From DYRB01 sp963802205 (GTDB lineage: Bacteria > Pseudomonadota > Gammaproteobacteria > Chromatiales > Chromatiaceae), in assembly GCA_963802205.1 (NCBI GenBank), contig CAWDHW010000007.1, positions 1 through 64,000 of the forward strand: 64,000 nucleotides of DNA, read 5' to 3'. The position numbers were made by a program, and so were the translations under genes. The notes under the pieces are model-generated. The model did no database searches. It was not told where the DNA came from and saw only the letters and a list, made by a program, of their open reading frames with translations. This document shows, piece by piece, positions 18,513 to 29,090 of this stretch. Position 1 is the stretch's first letter; each line of letters begins with the position of its first letter.

Positions 18513-19685
18513 ATGGCACCCAAATCGAGTTGGAACATCGGGCTGATTCTGGCCTGCTGGGTGGGTCTGGCGGACTGCATGCCGCACAGTGACGGCACTG
18601 CGGCGCCCGACCCCGCGCACAACAGCCGCAATGCCATCGACTGGGCAGGCACTTACGAAGGCGTGACGCCCTGCGCCGACTGTCCGGGCATCCGCATGCG
18701 GCTGTCGCTGGAGCGTGACGGCCGCTTCGCGCTGAACACGCAGTATCTGGACCGCCAGGTCGCGCCGCAGACGGTGCGCGGTCCCTTCACCTGGAACGCT
18801 GCCGGCGACACCGTCACGCTTGAGGGCGACGGCGGCGGCCGCCAGTTCCGCGTCGGTGAGGGCCGGCTGCTGTTGCTCGACCGCGACGGCGGCGTGCCGT
18901 CTTGGAGCGCACCGAACCGGGTGCTGGCACAGCAGCCCGCGGCCGATGTCGGCACCGCGACATCGAAGCCCCCCCAGGGCAAGGCCGACGCATCTCTGGG
19001 ACATGCATTGCAGGACCACCGCTGGACGCTGCTGACCGCCACCGACGCCGACGGCAAGCCCCTCGACGCACTGCTCGTGCCAGACCACCCCTTCGCGATG
19101 CGCCTCGACGGTGAGCGCATCGGCGTACAGGGCGGCTGCAACCAACTGTCCGGCAGTTGGCGGTTGAACCCGCGCAACGAGCTGACGGTCGGGCGCTTGG
19201 CCTCGACGATGAAGGCCTGCGAGGCGCCGCTGATGGCCGCCGACAAGGCGATGTCGGTGCTGCTGGCGCAGCCGCTACAGGCCCGCGTCGAGCCAGGGGA
19301 GCCGCCCACGCTGCGCCTGCTGTCGCCCGAACGGCAGATGCTGAGCTTCGTGGGCCAGCGCACGCCGCAGAGCCTGTACGGCGCGCCGACCCGCATCTTC
19401 CTGGAGGTCGCTCCGCAGCGCGTGGCCTGCACGCCGACACCAATGCCGCCCACCACCTGCCTGCAGGTACGCGAACGGCAGTTCGACGACAAGGGCCTGC
19501 GCGTCGGCGAGCCGGGCCCCTGGCAGGTCTTCTACGGCGAGATCGAAGGCTACACGCACCAGCCGGGCGTGAGCAACGTGCTGCGCATCAACCGCTTCAG
19601 GCGGCCGCAGCCGCCGGCCGACGCATCGGCCTACGTCTACGTCCTCGACCTGGTGGTCGAGTCCAAGATCGTCGACAAGAAGTAG
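18513..19685 (+). CDS. Envelope lipoprotein: NlpE-like + META + DUF4377 domains
   Basis: A 390-residue secreted protein with three stacked domains. An N-terminal export signal ends in 'LADC', compatible with a lipoprotein cysteine. The NlpE-like domain (about 45-125) has 'GTYEGVTPCADCPGIRMRL', including the family's CxxC. A META/HslJ-like domain (about 165-275) is marked by 'IGVQGGCNQLSGSW' and 'STMKACEAPLMAADKA'. A DUF4377-like end (about 285-390) contains 'CLQVRE', 'WQVFYGEIEGYTHQPG' and 'YVLDLVVE'. NlpE proteins report envelope and copper stress; META domains occur in heat-shock and stress lipoproteins. It is probably an outer-membrane stress lipoprotein. The frame is intact and it appears monocistronic. 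Confidence 0.82.
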   Translation: MAPKSSWNIGLILACWVGLADCMPHSDGTAAPDPAHNSRNAIDWAGTYEGVTPCADCPGIRMRLSLERDGRFALNTQYLDRQVAPQTVRGPFTWNAAGDTVTLEGDGGGRQFRVGEGRLLLLDRDGGVPSWSAPNRVLAQQPAADVGTATSKPPQGKADASLGHALQDHRWTLLTATDADGKPLDALLVPDHPFAMRLDGERIGVQGGCNQLSGSWRLNPRNELTVGRLASTMKACEAPLMAADKAMSVLLAQPLQARVEPGEPPTLRLLSPERQMLSFVGQRTPQSLYGAPTRIFLEVAPQRVACTPTPMPPTTCLQVRERQFDDKGLRVGEPGPWQVFYGEIEGYTHQPGVSNVLRINRFRRPQPPADASAYVYVLDLVVESKIVDKK

Positions 19686-19796
19686 CCCGGTGTCGCAGAA
19701 CAGGGTTCATCGCCGTATGACCAGGTTATCGACCATTCTGGTCACGAAGCCCGAGGAAGAGCCGGGTTGACTGTCCCAGACGCCTTTGCTCGGGAG

Positions 19797-21301
19797 TTAC
19801 AGACCCCGGCCCTTCCCTGACCTGGCCGGCTTGCGAGCCCCGGCACCGCCCAGCTTGAGAATGCGCTTCAACTCGGCCACCGCCTGGGGGTGATCAAAGC
19901 CACCATGGCCGGCCGGGACCACGAGCTCGGACTCGGCGATAGGGAGGTGGGCACTGGTATAGGGGACCACACCATCGGAGCTGGTCCACAGCTCACCGCG
20001 GCCCCGGTCGCCCAGGACGGTGTGGGTGGGGACGACCGGCTTGGTATCGTCCAGGGCCCGCAGGAAACGCGAGTCCGGCGACAGGCCCTGGATGCTGGTG
20101 GGCAGGCGCCCCCCGTACTGCCCGGCTAGGGTCTCCAAGAGTCCATCCACCTCGTTGATCAGGGTGTCGGGGAGGCGAATCAGCCGGACACCCCAGGCCC
20201 CCAGGCTGTTGGAGGCAAGACGACTGCCCCTGTGGGGGGTGAACAGAAAGACCGCCCGCCCCACGTCCGCCCGAGGTTCGAAGACCAGGGCGCGACGCAC
20301 CAGGCTGTCCTCGGGCAGTTCCGCAACCCCGGGGACCATGCCCTCGGCCTCGGCCAGCCCGACCCGGGAGACCTGGGCGCGGGAGAGGATTCCGCCCATG
20401 CTGTGCCCGACCAGGACCATGGGCTTGACCGGGCCGTGGGCGGCCACCGCGGCATCCAGGGCCTCGCGCAACTGGAGGGCGGAGAGCGGCACGGGCTGAC
20501 CCGTGGGGTAATAGAAGAACCAGATCTGGTAGCGCGAGCGGATGGCCTCGTCGGCGAGCAGATCCATGACCAGGGGGGTCCACATCCGCGGCGTGGACAT
20601 CAGACCGTGGACCAGGACCAGCGGGGTCTTGTCCGGGTCGATAGGGTTGCAGGAAGACGATGCGCGGATCCCCGGCAAAGGCCCCGGGGCGCAGCAGGTT
20701 CCAGAGCCCGGCACCGAAGCGGGACCCGGTGGCATTCGTCGCCAGGAGGGGCGCCTCCAGGTCCATGGCCACCCGCAGATCGCCGTGGCGTGGTGCGCAC
20801 CGCCTGTGACGCGCTGCGGGTCCACCAGGGTGGTGCGGCAGCAGGCATCGGCCTCGGGCAGGGCGACCAGGGTCAGCGGCAACCGGAAGCCGCCCGGTGG
20901 GGCATTGGCATCGCCCGAGTCCAAGCGGCCCACCAGGGGTAACCCGACGCCGAAGCGGTGCAGACCGGGGCGGCTCTCGCGAGGACCTGAGCACCGGGTC
21001 CATCCCGGCAAACGCCTCAGGGGCCAGGACGCCGGGCACCGCCTTGCCGCCCTGGACCAGGGTTGGGCTCTGTGGCATCCTGCAACAGCTCGGGAAGCCG
21101 GCCGGCGATGCTATCGCGGTAACTGGCCTCGGCGTCCCGGCGTTGCCGCACGCTGGCGTCCGTGGCGGCGAGCACGGCGATATTGGCATCCAGACGGGCC
21201 GCCGAGGACGCGGGCGTCGATGGGGCCAGACTGAATGCCGACGGGATACTCTGGCACCCGGCCAGGACCAGCCCGGCCAGAAGTCCGGCGACAAGCTTCA
21301 T
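19797..21301 (-). CDS. Lipoprotein alpha/beta hydrolase (several frame breaks)
   Basis: A secreted esterase/lipase-like hydrolase. It starts at 21301 with 'MKLVAGLLAGLVLAGCQS', a clear lipoprotein signal. The catalytic part is intact near the C-terminus: 'PLVLVHGLMSTPRMWTPLV' (oxyanion region), nucleophile Ser in 'MVLVGHSMGGILSRAQ' and His in 'GHGGFDHPQAV'. Between about 20640 and 21080 the sequence moves between frames at least twice, so the N-terminal third is only approximate. A truncated relative lies at 17452-17612. It is divergently arranged with the efflux adaptor gene (start 21405), leaving about 100 bases for promoters. Confidence 0.78.
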
Positions 21302-21404
21302 GGGGCCAGAGACGATTGCCGGTTGCACTGGGTGGCTCCCCTGTCGGCCCCTCTTGGGGCGGAGTGGGGCGACACGGTAGGCCAAAACCTCGGTTCAGGC
21401 TACC

Positions 21405-22639
21405 ATGAGCCCCGCACTGTCATCCCCGGAGGTATCCCCTTGGAAACGTCGACCCTGGCCGCACGCGGTCCTGCCGCCCCCGTGCGCCCTCGCCCCTGGG
21501 CCCATGGCCCATTGCGCCCTGGCCTTGCTGATCCTCCTGCCCGGCTGCAAGCCCGCGGACACACCCCAGGCCGGCCCGGAGCCCGTCCGGCCGGTGCGGG
21601 TGGTGACGGTCGAGGAACGCCCGGGCGGCGAGACCGTCACCCTCACCGGGACCGTTCAGGCCCAGGAGGACGTCGCGCTGGCCTTCCGGATTGGCGGTCA
21701 GTTGATCGAGCGCTCGGTGAACATCGGCGATCAGGTCAGCGCCGGCCAGATCGTCGGCCGCCTGGACCCCTCCACCTGGAGCGATGCGGTGCAGGCCGCC
21801 CGCGCCAACCGGGCCGCGGCCATGGCCCGCCTGGTGGAGGCGCGCAATCAGGTAGAGCGTTTCGAGCCCCTCTTGCCCCGCGGCTTCGTCTCGCGCCAGA
21901 TGTTCGACCAGGCGGTGGAGGCCCGCAACGCGGCCCAGGCGCTGGTGGACGCGGCCGAGGCCCAGGTCAGTACCGCCGAGACCCAGCTCTCCTATACGGA
22001 CCTGCTGGCGGATGGCCCGGGGGTCGTCACCGCCCGCGGGGCCGAGCCCGGCGAGGTCGTGGCGGCCGGGCGCATGATCGTGCGCCTGGCCCGGGAGGGG
22101 GGGCGCGATGCGGTCTTCGACGTGCCCGCCCGGGTCAAGGACGAGGGCCATGCGGACCTGGATGTGATCGTCTCCCTGAGCACGGACCCCAAGGTTCAGG
22201 CCAGGGGCCGGGTGCGGGAGGTCTCACCCGAGGCCGATCCGGTGACCCGTACCTTCCGGGTCCGGGTCGGACTCGACGAACCCGCCGGAGGCCATGCGGC
22301 TGGGGTCCACTGTGACCGGCACCGTGCAGTTGGGTGGCAACGCGGGCATGGTCGTCCCTGCCGCGGCCCTGACGTCTTCCCAGGGTGAACCCGCGGTGTG
22401 GGTCATGGACCCAGCGGCCGGCACCGTGGCCTTGCGCCCGATTCAGGTTGCCCGCTTCGAGCTCGACCAAGTCCTGATCGCCGCGGGCTTGAGCAACGGG
22501 GAGCTGGTGGTGACGGCCGGGGTCCAGGCCCTGAGGCCCGGCCAGCGGGTGCGCCTGCTGGGTGCGCCGCCGCCGTCGGCGGCCGACACCGAGCCCAAGC
22601 TCGAGGCCATCGTCACGCCCGGCCGCAGAGACCAAATGA
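21405..22639 (+). CDS. RND efflux periplasmic adaptor (one or two frame breaks)
   Basis: A membrane-fusion protein that couples an RND pump to the outer membrane. A lipoprotein signal 'MAHCALALLILLPGC' sits at residues 34-48, so a start at 21504 is possible. The body has the MFP lipoyl half-motifs 'VALAFRIGGQLIERSVNIGD' and 'LSYTDLLADGPGVV', coiled coil between (residues 125-195), and a beta-barrel domain. The frame changes near 22277 (an extra c in 'gaacccgccggagg'). Beyond this the frame runs into the pump with no stop; a TGA at 22637-22639 overlapping the pump's start would end the adaptor if one more base shift occurred nearby. Confidence 0.83.
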
Positions 22640-25600
22640 TGAGCGGCTTCAACCTCTCCGAATGGGCCATCAAGAACCGCTCCGTGGTGGTCTTTCTGAT
22701 GATCGTCTCGGTGGCGGCCGGGATCAGCGCCTTCTATCAGCTCGGGCGCGCCGAGGACCCGCCCTTCACCTTCCGCACCATGGTGGTCAGCGCGGCCTGG
22801 CCGGGGGCGACCCTGGAGGAGACCACATTGCAGGTGACGGAACGCCTGGAGCGCACCCTGCAGGAGGTCCCCAACCTCCGCAACCTGCGCAGCTTCACCA
22901 GGCCGGGCATCACCACCATCTTTGTGGACCTGACCGGTGACACGGGCCCCAAGGCCGTGGAGGACACCTGGTACCAGGTGCGCAAGAAGGTCGGGGACAT
23001 GCGCCACACCCTGCCCCAGGGGCTCATCGGGCCGGGCTTCAACGACGAGTTCGGCGACACCTACGGCATCATCTACGGCTTCACCGCGGACGGTTTCACC
23101 CACCGGGAGCTGCGCGACTATGTGGAGCAGGCACGCTCCAAGCTCCTGCGGGTCCCGGATGTCTCCAAGGTCTCTGTCCTGGGGGCCCAGGACGAGCGCA
23201 TCTTCGTCGAGTTCGACATGCGCACCCTGGCCGGTCTGGGCTTCGACCCCAGCGCCCTGGTGGCGGCCCTGGCGGCCCAGAACGTGGTGCGCCCCACCGG
23301 GGTCATCCAGACCGGGGACGAGAGCATCTCGCTGCGGGTGTCCGGGTCCTTCCGCTCCGAGGCGGACCTGCTCGCGGTCAACTTCGCCATCGGCGAGCGC
23401 ATGCTGCGCCTCGGGGACATCGCCCAGGTCCGCCGCGGCCTGGCGGACCCACCCCAACCCATGTTCCGCGTCAACGGCCAGGACGCCCTCGGGCTGGCCA
23501 TCGTCATGCGCGACGGCGGCGACATCCTGGCCCTGGGGGAGAACATCCGGCAGGCCATGCAGGGGATCGTCGCGGAGCTCCCCATCGGCATCGAGGCGGT
23601 GCGCGTCGCCGACCAGCCGCAGACGGTGGACGCGGCGATCAACGATTTCACCACCTCCCTCTGGCAGGCCATCGCCATCATCCTGGCGGTGAGCTTCCTG
23701 AGCCTCGGCGTGCGGGCCGGGACCGTGGTGGCCCTGGCGATCCCGCTGGTGCTGACCACCGTCTTCGCCATCATGAACATCCTGGACATCGACCTGCAGC
23801 GCATCTCGCTCGGCGCCCTGATCATCGCCCTGGCCCTGCTGGTCGACGATGCCATGACCACGGTGGACGCCATGTCCCGGCGGCTCGCCATCGGCGAGGC
23901 CAAGGAGGCGGCGGCGACCTATGCCTACCGGACCCTGGCCTTCGCCATGCTGACCGGCACCCTGGTCACCATCGCCGGCTTCGTCCCGGTGGGCTTTGCC
24001 GCCAGCTCGGCCGGCGAGTACACCTTCGATATCTTCGCGGTGGTCGGCATTACGCTGCTGGTCTCCTGGTTCGTGGCCGTGGTCTTCGCGCCCCTGCTCG
24101 GGATGCTGCTCCTGGTCCCGCCCAAGACCCAGACCGACGAGTCCAATCCCGGCGCCCTGCTGCGGGCCTACCGCGCCCTGCTCAATGGGGCCATCCGGCT
24201 GCGCTGGCTGACCATCGCGGTGACCGCGGCCGCCTTCGCCGTCTCGCTCTGGGCCATGGACCTGGTGCCGCGGCAGTTCTTCCCGGCCTCCGACCGCACC
24301 GACCTGCTGGTGGACATCAGCCTGCCCCAGAACGCCTCGATCCATGCCACGGCCCGGGAGGCCGACCGGCTCGATGCCATGCTCGGCGCCGACCCGGACG
24401 TCGCCCACTGGAGCACCTATGTGGGCTGGGGGGCGGTGCGCTTCTACCTGCCGCTCAGCGTCCAGTTGCCCAACCCCTTCTTCACCCAGGCGGTGCTGGT
24501 CGCCAAGGACGTGGCCGCCCGGGAGCGACTGGAGGTCAAGCTCGACAAGTACCTCAAGGAAGAAGTCCCCCAGGCCATCACCCGGGTCGCCCCCCTGGAG
24601 CTTGGCCCCCCGGTGGGCTGGCCCATCCAGTACCGGGTCCTGGGCGACGACCTGGACCAGTTGCGTGAGATCGCCCTGGAGCTGGGCCAGATCGTTGCCG
24701 ACCATCGCGGGACCCGGGATCTGAACTTCGACTGGATGGAGCCCGGCCGGCAGTTGCGCATCCGCATCGACCAGGATCAGGTCCGGCGCCTGGGGCTGTC
24801 CTCCGCGGCGGTGGCCTCTGTGCTCAATACCCACATCACCGGGACCACCGTCACCCAGGTCCGCGACGACATCTATCTGATCGACGTGGTGGCGCGGGAG
24901 CGGGAGGGACAGCGCGTGTCCTTTGCCACCCTGAGGACCCTGGAGGTCCCCTTGCCGGACGGGCGCACCGTGCCCCTGGACCAGCTCGCCAGCTTCGATT
25001 ACGGCCAGGAATACCCGATGATCTGGCGCCGGGACCGGGTGCCGACCCTCACCGTCCAGGCCGATGTGGCCCCCGGGCGTCCTGCCGGACGCGGTGGTCG
25101 CGGACCTGACCCCGGCGGTCGAGGCGCTGAACGCCCGGTTGCCCGCGGGCTACTGGATCGAGGTCGGCGGCTCGGTGGAGGAGAGCGCCACCTCCCAGGC
25201 CTCCGTCATGGCCGTGGTGCCCCTGATGCTCCTGATCATGATCTCGCTGCTGATGTTCCAACTGCGCAAGTTCTCGTTGCTGGTCATAGTCCTCAGCGTC
25301 GTGCCCCTGGGGTTGATCGGGGTGGTCGGGGCCCTGCTCCTGTCCGGCCAGCCCCTGGGGTTCGTCGCCATCCTCGGGGTACTCGCCCTGATCGGCATGA
25401 TCGCCAAGAACTCGGTCATCCTGATCAGCCAGATCGAGCAGGAACGCGAGACGGGCAAACCCCTGCAGGCGGCCGTGGTGGACGCCAGCGCCTCGCGCCT
25501 GAGGCCCATCATGCTCACCGCCCTGTCCACCATCCTGGGGCTCATCCCCATAGCCCCGACCGTGTTCTGGGGGCCCATGGCCTTCGCCATCATGGGCGGC

Positions 25601-25699
25601 CTGCTGGTGGCGACGCTCCTCACCCTGGTCTTCGTGCCGGTGCTCTATGTGACCTGGGAGTCGCTGCGCCGCGATCCGCTGCACCCGGCGACTGCCTGA
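22636..25699 (+). CDS. RND multidrug/metal efflux pump (one frame break)
   Basis: An inner-membrane proton-driven exporter of the HAE1-like RND family, about 1020 residues. It begins 'MMSGFNLSEWAIKNRSVVVF', with the first helix, then a periplasmic loop ('AAWPGATLEETTLQVTERLE'). The paired helix-4 acids are in 'ALLVDDAMTTVDAMSRR', and the second half ends with 'LGVLALIGMIAKNSVILISQ' and 'LRPIMLTALSTILGLIP'. The frame breaks near 25075 (an extra g in 'gcccccgggcgtcctg'). It pairs with the adaptor directly upstream; no TolC-like outer channel gene is in the window. Substrate unknown. Confidence 0.9.
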
Positions 25700-25750
25700 T
25701 ACACCAGCCTTTCTCGTCCACCTGAGTTCAACCCATCGGAGTCTCGCCCC

Positions 25751-25978
25751 ATGAAACTGCCAGTCATCCTCCTGCCACTCCTCGCCGCTCTGGCGCTGTC
25801 GGGGTGCGGCACCACCACGACTAGCCGCGCCGGGAGCGCGGCCCTGATGGGTGGGGCAACCGGTGCTGCACTCGGCTCGCTCAGCGGCAATGCAGGCCGC
25901 GGCGCCCTGATCGGCGTCGGCGCCGGCGCCCTCGGCGGATTCCTCTACGATCAGCATCGCAAGGGCAACATCGACTGA
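25751..25978 (+). CDS. Glycine-zipper lipoprotein (paralogue 1)
   Basis: A 75-residue protein with a lipoprotein signal 'LLAALALSGCGTTTTSRAGS' and a repeated small-residue helix ('MGGATGAALGSLSG', 'GRGALIGVGAGALGGFLYD'), the glycine-zipper pattern of small outer-membrane lipoproteins. It is nearly identical in its mature part to the gene at 31776-32003. It follows the efflux pump by about 50 bases, but its relation to it is unclear. The frame is intact, and the function in envelope stability is inferred from the family. Confidence 0.85.
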   Translation: MKLPVILLPLLAALALSGCGTTTTSRAGSAALMGGATGAALGSLSGNAGRGALIGVGAGALGGFLYDQHRKGNID

Positions 25979-26069
25979 CCTAGGCAAGCCAGGCATCGCG
26001 GTTCTCGATGCCAGCCATTGAGGCAATCTGACGCGTCGTGGACGCATTGACACCGAGGGGTAGGCGATC

Positions 26070-26531
26070 GTGCACAAGACAGACGCCTGGTTGAAGCCGA
26101 TCTTGGACCTCGTCTCGACCCAGGGCGGACGCGGTGGCGCTTTGCTGGCCTTTCCCGAGTACCGCCCGGATCTGGCCAAGGCGATTGCCCACGAAGTCGG
26201 TATCCGCTTCTACGACTTTCGCGCCGAGACCATGGCGCCGAAGGGCTTTCAGGCCGGGGCCATGGGTCTCGACGAGCTCGATGCCGTGCTCGCGGACTTG
26301 GCGGCCCAGGGTGGGGCCCTGGTGCTCAACGCGGAGGCCCTGTTGAGCACCAAGTCGAGCGAGGAGCGCCGGGCATGGATGCAGGGCTTCCTTCGTCGCG
26401 ATTGGCCGGGTCTGTTGCTGGTGCCGTTGGCCCTCTACGGTCACGAGGCCCCGGTCGCCGACGGGCGCGTCCTGTGCCTGGAGCCAGAGGACCTCCCGGC
26501 ACAGGGGCTGATCAGTCGACTTGCGAACTAG
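26070..26531 (+). CDS. Conserved-looking protein of unknown function
   Basis: A 153-residue soluble protein starting at a GTG ('MHKTDAWLKPILDLVSTQGG'). I do not recognise the family. It has an alternating alpha/beta pattern: 'GALLAFPEYRPDLAKAIAHE', 'VGIRFYDFRAETMAPKG', 'GGALVLNAEALLSTKSSEER', 'RDWPGLLLVPLALYGHEAP'. The outline resembles a nucleotide-hydrolase-like fold lacking a P-loop. No signal peptide or membrane segment is seen. It stands alone between the glycine-zipper gene and a palindromic repeat. Confidence 0.6.
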   Translation: MHKTDAWLKPILDLVSTQGGRGGALLAFPEYRPDLAKAIAHEVGIRFYDFRAETMAPKGFQAGAMGLDELDAVLADLAAQGGALVLNAEALLSTKSSEERRAWMQGFLRRDWPGLLLVPLALYGHEAPVADGRVLCLEPEDLPAQGLISRLAN

Positions 26532-26577
26532 CGTTCAGTCGATTGCAGTGCCTCAGATCAAGGACAGCCCCAGGCAG

Positions 26578-26636
26578 CCGGGGACAGACCAAGGTTCCAA
26601 GCTTTCGCCCGGACCAATACCGTCGTCTGTCCCCGG
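26578..26636. repeat. Inverted repeat with GGGGACAGAC ends
   Basis: Perfect 12-base arms, ccggggacagac at 26578-26589 and gtctgtccccgg at 26625-26636, enclose about 35 bases. Related single 'gggacagaca' units recur at 29091-29100 and 29117-29126. Such ends are often found around REP-associated transposase (RAYT) genes in gammaproteobacteria; no transposase gene is present here. Confidence 0.65.
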
Positions 26637-26645
26637 TTTCCCGCC

Positions 26646-27323
26646 ATGCGAAATCTAATCAGTAGTTTTCAGTCATACTGGCTGGCGGATGCGAGTTTCG
26701 TCACCTTGCTGATCATGCTCATTGCCGCAGTATTCGTACTCCCGGTCATCATGGAAATCAGTGGTCACGGGGTACTACTGTTCAACATTCTTTTGCTCAG
26801 CGTTTTCTTTTCAGGGATATTCTCAACGCGCAGTGTCGGGCTCATATCCGTCTCCGCAATTCTGTTCAGCATTCACCTGACGCTGCGACTCATTCGTTTC
26901 GGAGAGAACCCGTATTCATTCTTTGTTTTGGAGAATGTCATAGGCATCGCCAATACGTTGGTATTTATTTTCATCAACCTCCGCCTGCTGTTTCGCGACC
27001 AGATTGTGGACGCTTACCGGATCGTCGGAGCGGTTAATGTTTACCTTCTGTTGGCGCTCATGGGGGCGCTGACTTTGGAAGTCATTCATGCCGCTACCGG
27101 CGTCTCCATTGGCGGGAATGTCGTGCTGAGTGGGAAGGACGATGACTATGTTCACTTCATTTACTTCAGCTTGGCTTCACTGACTACCGTGGGTTTCGGA
27201 GACATCTATGCTGTGAGCACTTCCGCCAAGATGCTGGCCACTTTTTTATCCACTCTGGGCATACTGTTTCCGGCCATAGTCATCGCCCGCCTGGTCGGAC
27301 TGGCTTCCAGCCGGCGTTCTTGA
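26646..27323 (+). CDS. Two-pore-helix-type K+ channel-like protein
   Basis: A 225-residue membrane protein with about five helices followed by a potassium-channel pore. The selectivity filter 'LASLTTVGFGDIYAVS' (TVGFGD) at residues about 178-193 is unmistakable and is followed by an inner helix 'LATFLSTLGILFPAIVIARL'. This places it with bacterial ion-channel (Ion_trans_2) proteins; K+ is inferred from the filter. There is no regulatory domain after the pore. The third-position composition is AT-richer than neighbours, hinting at acquisition. The start at 26646 follows the inverted repeat by 9 bases. Confidence 0.85.
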   Translation: MRNLISSFQSYWLADASFVTLLIMLIAAVFVLPVIMEISGHGVLLFNILLLSVFFSGIFSTRSVGLISVSAILFSIHLTLRLIRFGENPYSFFVLENVIGIANTLVFIFINLRLLFRDQIVDAYRIVGAVNVYLLLALMGALTLEVIHAATGVSIGGNVVLSGKDDDYVHFIYFSLASLTTVGFGDIYAVSTSAKMLATFLSTLGILFPAIVIARLVGLASSRRS

Positions 27324-27363
27324 TCAGACAACTGCGCCGCCCCGGCGAAGAGAGAAATTGAGC

Positions 27364-29043
27364 ATGACTGAACTAGACCCCCTGACCATGACCATCGAGC
27401 TGCTCGGCGGGCTCGCGCTGTTCCTGTACGGCATGGAGAAGATGACCGACGGGTTGAAGGCCGCCGCCGGCAAGCAGATGAACACGCTGCTGGCCAAGCT
27501 GACAGGTAACCCTGTATTGGGTGCCATCACCGGGGCCATCGTGACCGCGGTGATCCAGTCGTCCTCGGTGACCACGGTACTCGTGGTGGGTTTCGTCAGT
27601 GCCGGGCTCATGACCCTGGTGCAGTCGGTCGGGGTGATCTTCGGTGCCAATGTGGGCACCACGGTGACGGCGCAGATCGTGGCGTTCAACACGACCGCCC
27701 TGGCCTATCCGCTGATCGCCATCGGGTTTGTCATGACCTTCGTTTGGAAGCAGGGCGTCGCGCGCCACTATGGCGCCATGTTGATGGGGCTTGGCCTGAT
27801 CTTCTATGGCATGGCGACCATGGGCTCGGCCATGTCGCCGTTGCGCACGCACGAGGGCTTTGCGCAGATCCTGCAATCCTTGCAGAATCCGATCCTGGGG
27901 ATGCTGGCCGGCGCGGTGTTTACGGCGCTGGTGCAATCGTCCTCGGCAACGATAGGTCTCGCGGTTGTCATGGCGACCCAGGGGCTGCTTTCCCTTCCAG
28001 CCGGCATCGCGATCCTGTTCGGGGCAAAGATCGGAACTGGGATAACGGCGATACTCGCAGCGATCGGCAAGCCACAGGATGCAAAACGCGCGGCAGCCGT
28101 GCATGTGCTGTTCAATGTATTGGGGGCCGTGATCTGGCTGCCGTTCATCGCTGCGCTCGCGGGGCTCGCCGAGGCGGTTTCGCCGGTGGCGGCTCATCTG
28201 CAGGGAGTGGAGCGGCTCGCCGAAGAGGTGCCGCGCCAGATCGCGAATGCCGCAACCATCTGGGCCACTGCCAACACGGTGATCTTCCTGCCGTTCGCCG
28301 CCTTGTTTGCGAAGATGGCCATCAAGATCATCCCCGACCGGGCGGTTGAGGAGAGGGCAATCATCCGCCCCCGGTATCTCGACGACGAATTGATCCAGGT
28401 GCCATCGATGGCCCTGGAACGTGCGCGGATGGAGCTCGGGCACATGGGGGAGCTGACCGAAGGGATGCTGGCGAAGGTCAGGTCGGCCCTCGAATCCAGG
28501 GATCTCAGCGAACTGTCGCAGCAACATGACCAGGTCGTGGTGCTGCGAGAAGCCGTGCTCGCCTATCTGCAACATGTCGGGCGTGCCGAATTGAGCGACG
28601 CCGAAGCTGACGAGCATGCACGGCTGGTTGCCGCCACCGGCGAAATCGAGAACATGAGCGCGGCGATCAGCCGCGAACTGGCCCCGCTGGCCCAGACCCT
28701 CAAGGAGGCGAATACCACCCCTTCGAAAGAGACCACCGAGCTGCTGGAGCGACTGTTCCAGACGATACAGGCGTCAGCGCATTCCGCGCTGCTGGCGCTG
28801 GTGGAAAAGGACGAGCGGGCGGCCCAGACCGTAGTCGCGAGTCGCGACGCGATCCTGGAACTCACTTCCGAGTTTCTCCGGCAACAGGCCGTGCGTCTCG
28901 CCGGGGACGACCCGGATCGCCTGCTCAAGCACCGCGTGCAACTCGAGATACTCGACAGGCTGCGGCGCCTCTACAGTGTGGCTGAGCACATGGCGATCTC
29001 GGTGCTGCCGCGGAGCGTTCTCGCCGGGGAACTGTCGGTCTGA
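27364..29043 (+). CDS. Na+/phosphate cotransporter family protein with PhoU-like tail
   Basis: A Na/Pi-II (YjbB-type) transporter of the inner membrane. The two inverted-repeat motifs 'AVIQSSSVTTVLVVGFVSA' and 'ALVQSSSATIGLAVVMATQ' (QSSS) each precede a hairpin loop and identify the family. Helices occupy residues 1-320. The last 210 residues form a long helical PhoU-like region ('ELTEGMLAKVRSALESRD'), as in YjbB. Total 559 aa is typical. I preferred the ATG at 27364 over an upstream TTG at 27358. The frame is intact. Confidence 0.88.
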   Translation: MTELDPLTMTIELLGGLALFLYGMEKMTDGLKAAAGKQMNTLLAKLTGNPVLGAITGAIVTAVIQSSSVTTVLVVGFVSAGLMTLVQSVGVIFGANVGTTVTAQIVAFNTTALAYPLIAIGFVMTFVWKQGVARHYGAMLMGLGLIFYGMATMGSAMSPLRTHEGFAQILQSLQNPILGMLAGAVFTALVQSSSATIGLAVVMATQGLLSLPAGIAILFGAKIGTGITAILAAIGKPQDAKRAAAVHVLFNVLGAVIWLPFIAALAGLAEAVSPVAAHLQGVERLAEEVPRQIANAATIWATANTVIFLPFAALFAKMAIKIIPDRAVEERAIIRPRYLDDELIQVPSMALERARMELGHMGELTEGMLAKVRSALESRDLSELSQQHDQVVVLREAVLAYLQHVGRAELSDAEADEHARLVAATGEIENMSAAISRELAPLAQTLKEANTTPSKETTELLERLFQTIQASAHSALLALVEKDERAAQTVVASRDAILELTSEFLRQQAVRLAGDDPDRLLKHRVQLEILDRLRRLYSVAEHMAISVLPRSVLAGELSV

Positions 29044-29090
29044 ACCCTGTCCGGCATGGTATGCAGGGCCGGGCGCAGAGGGGCGAATCG

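Noticed and set aside
22135..24834. Long open frame (about 900 codons) antisense to the efflux pump
   Set aside because: It mirrors the pump gene's codon structure, is very Gly/His/Asp/Gln-rich and has no recognisable domain; high GC makes long antisense open frames common here.
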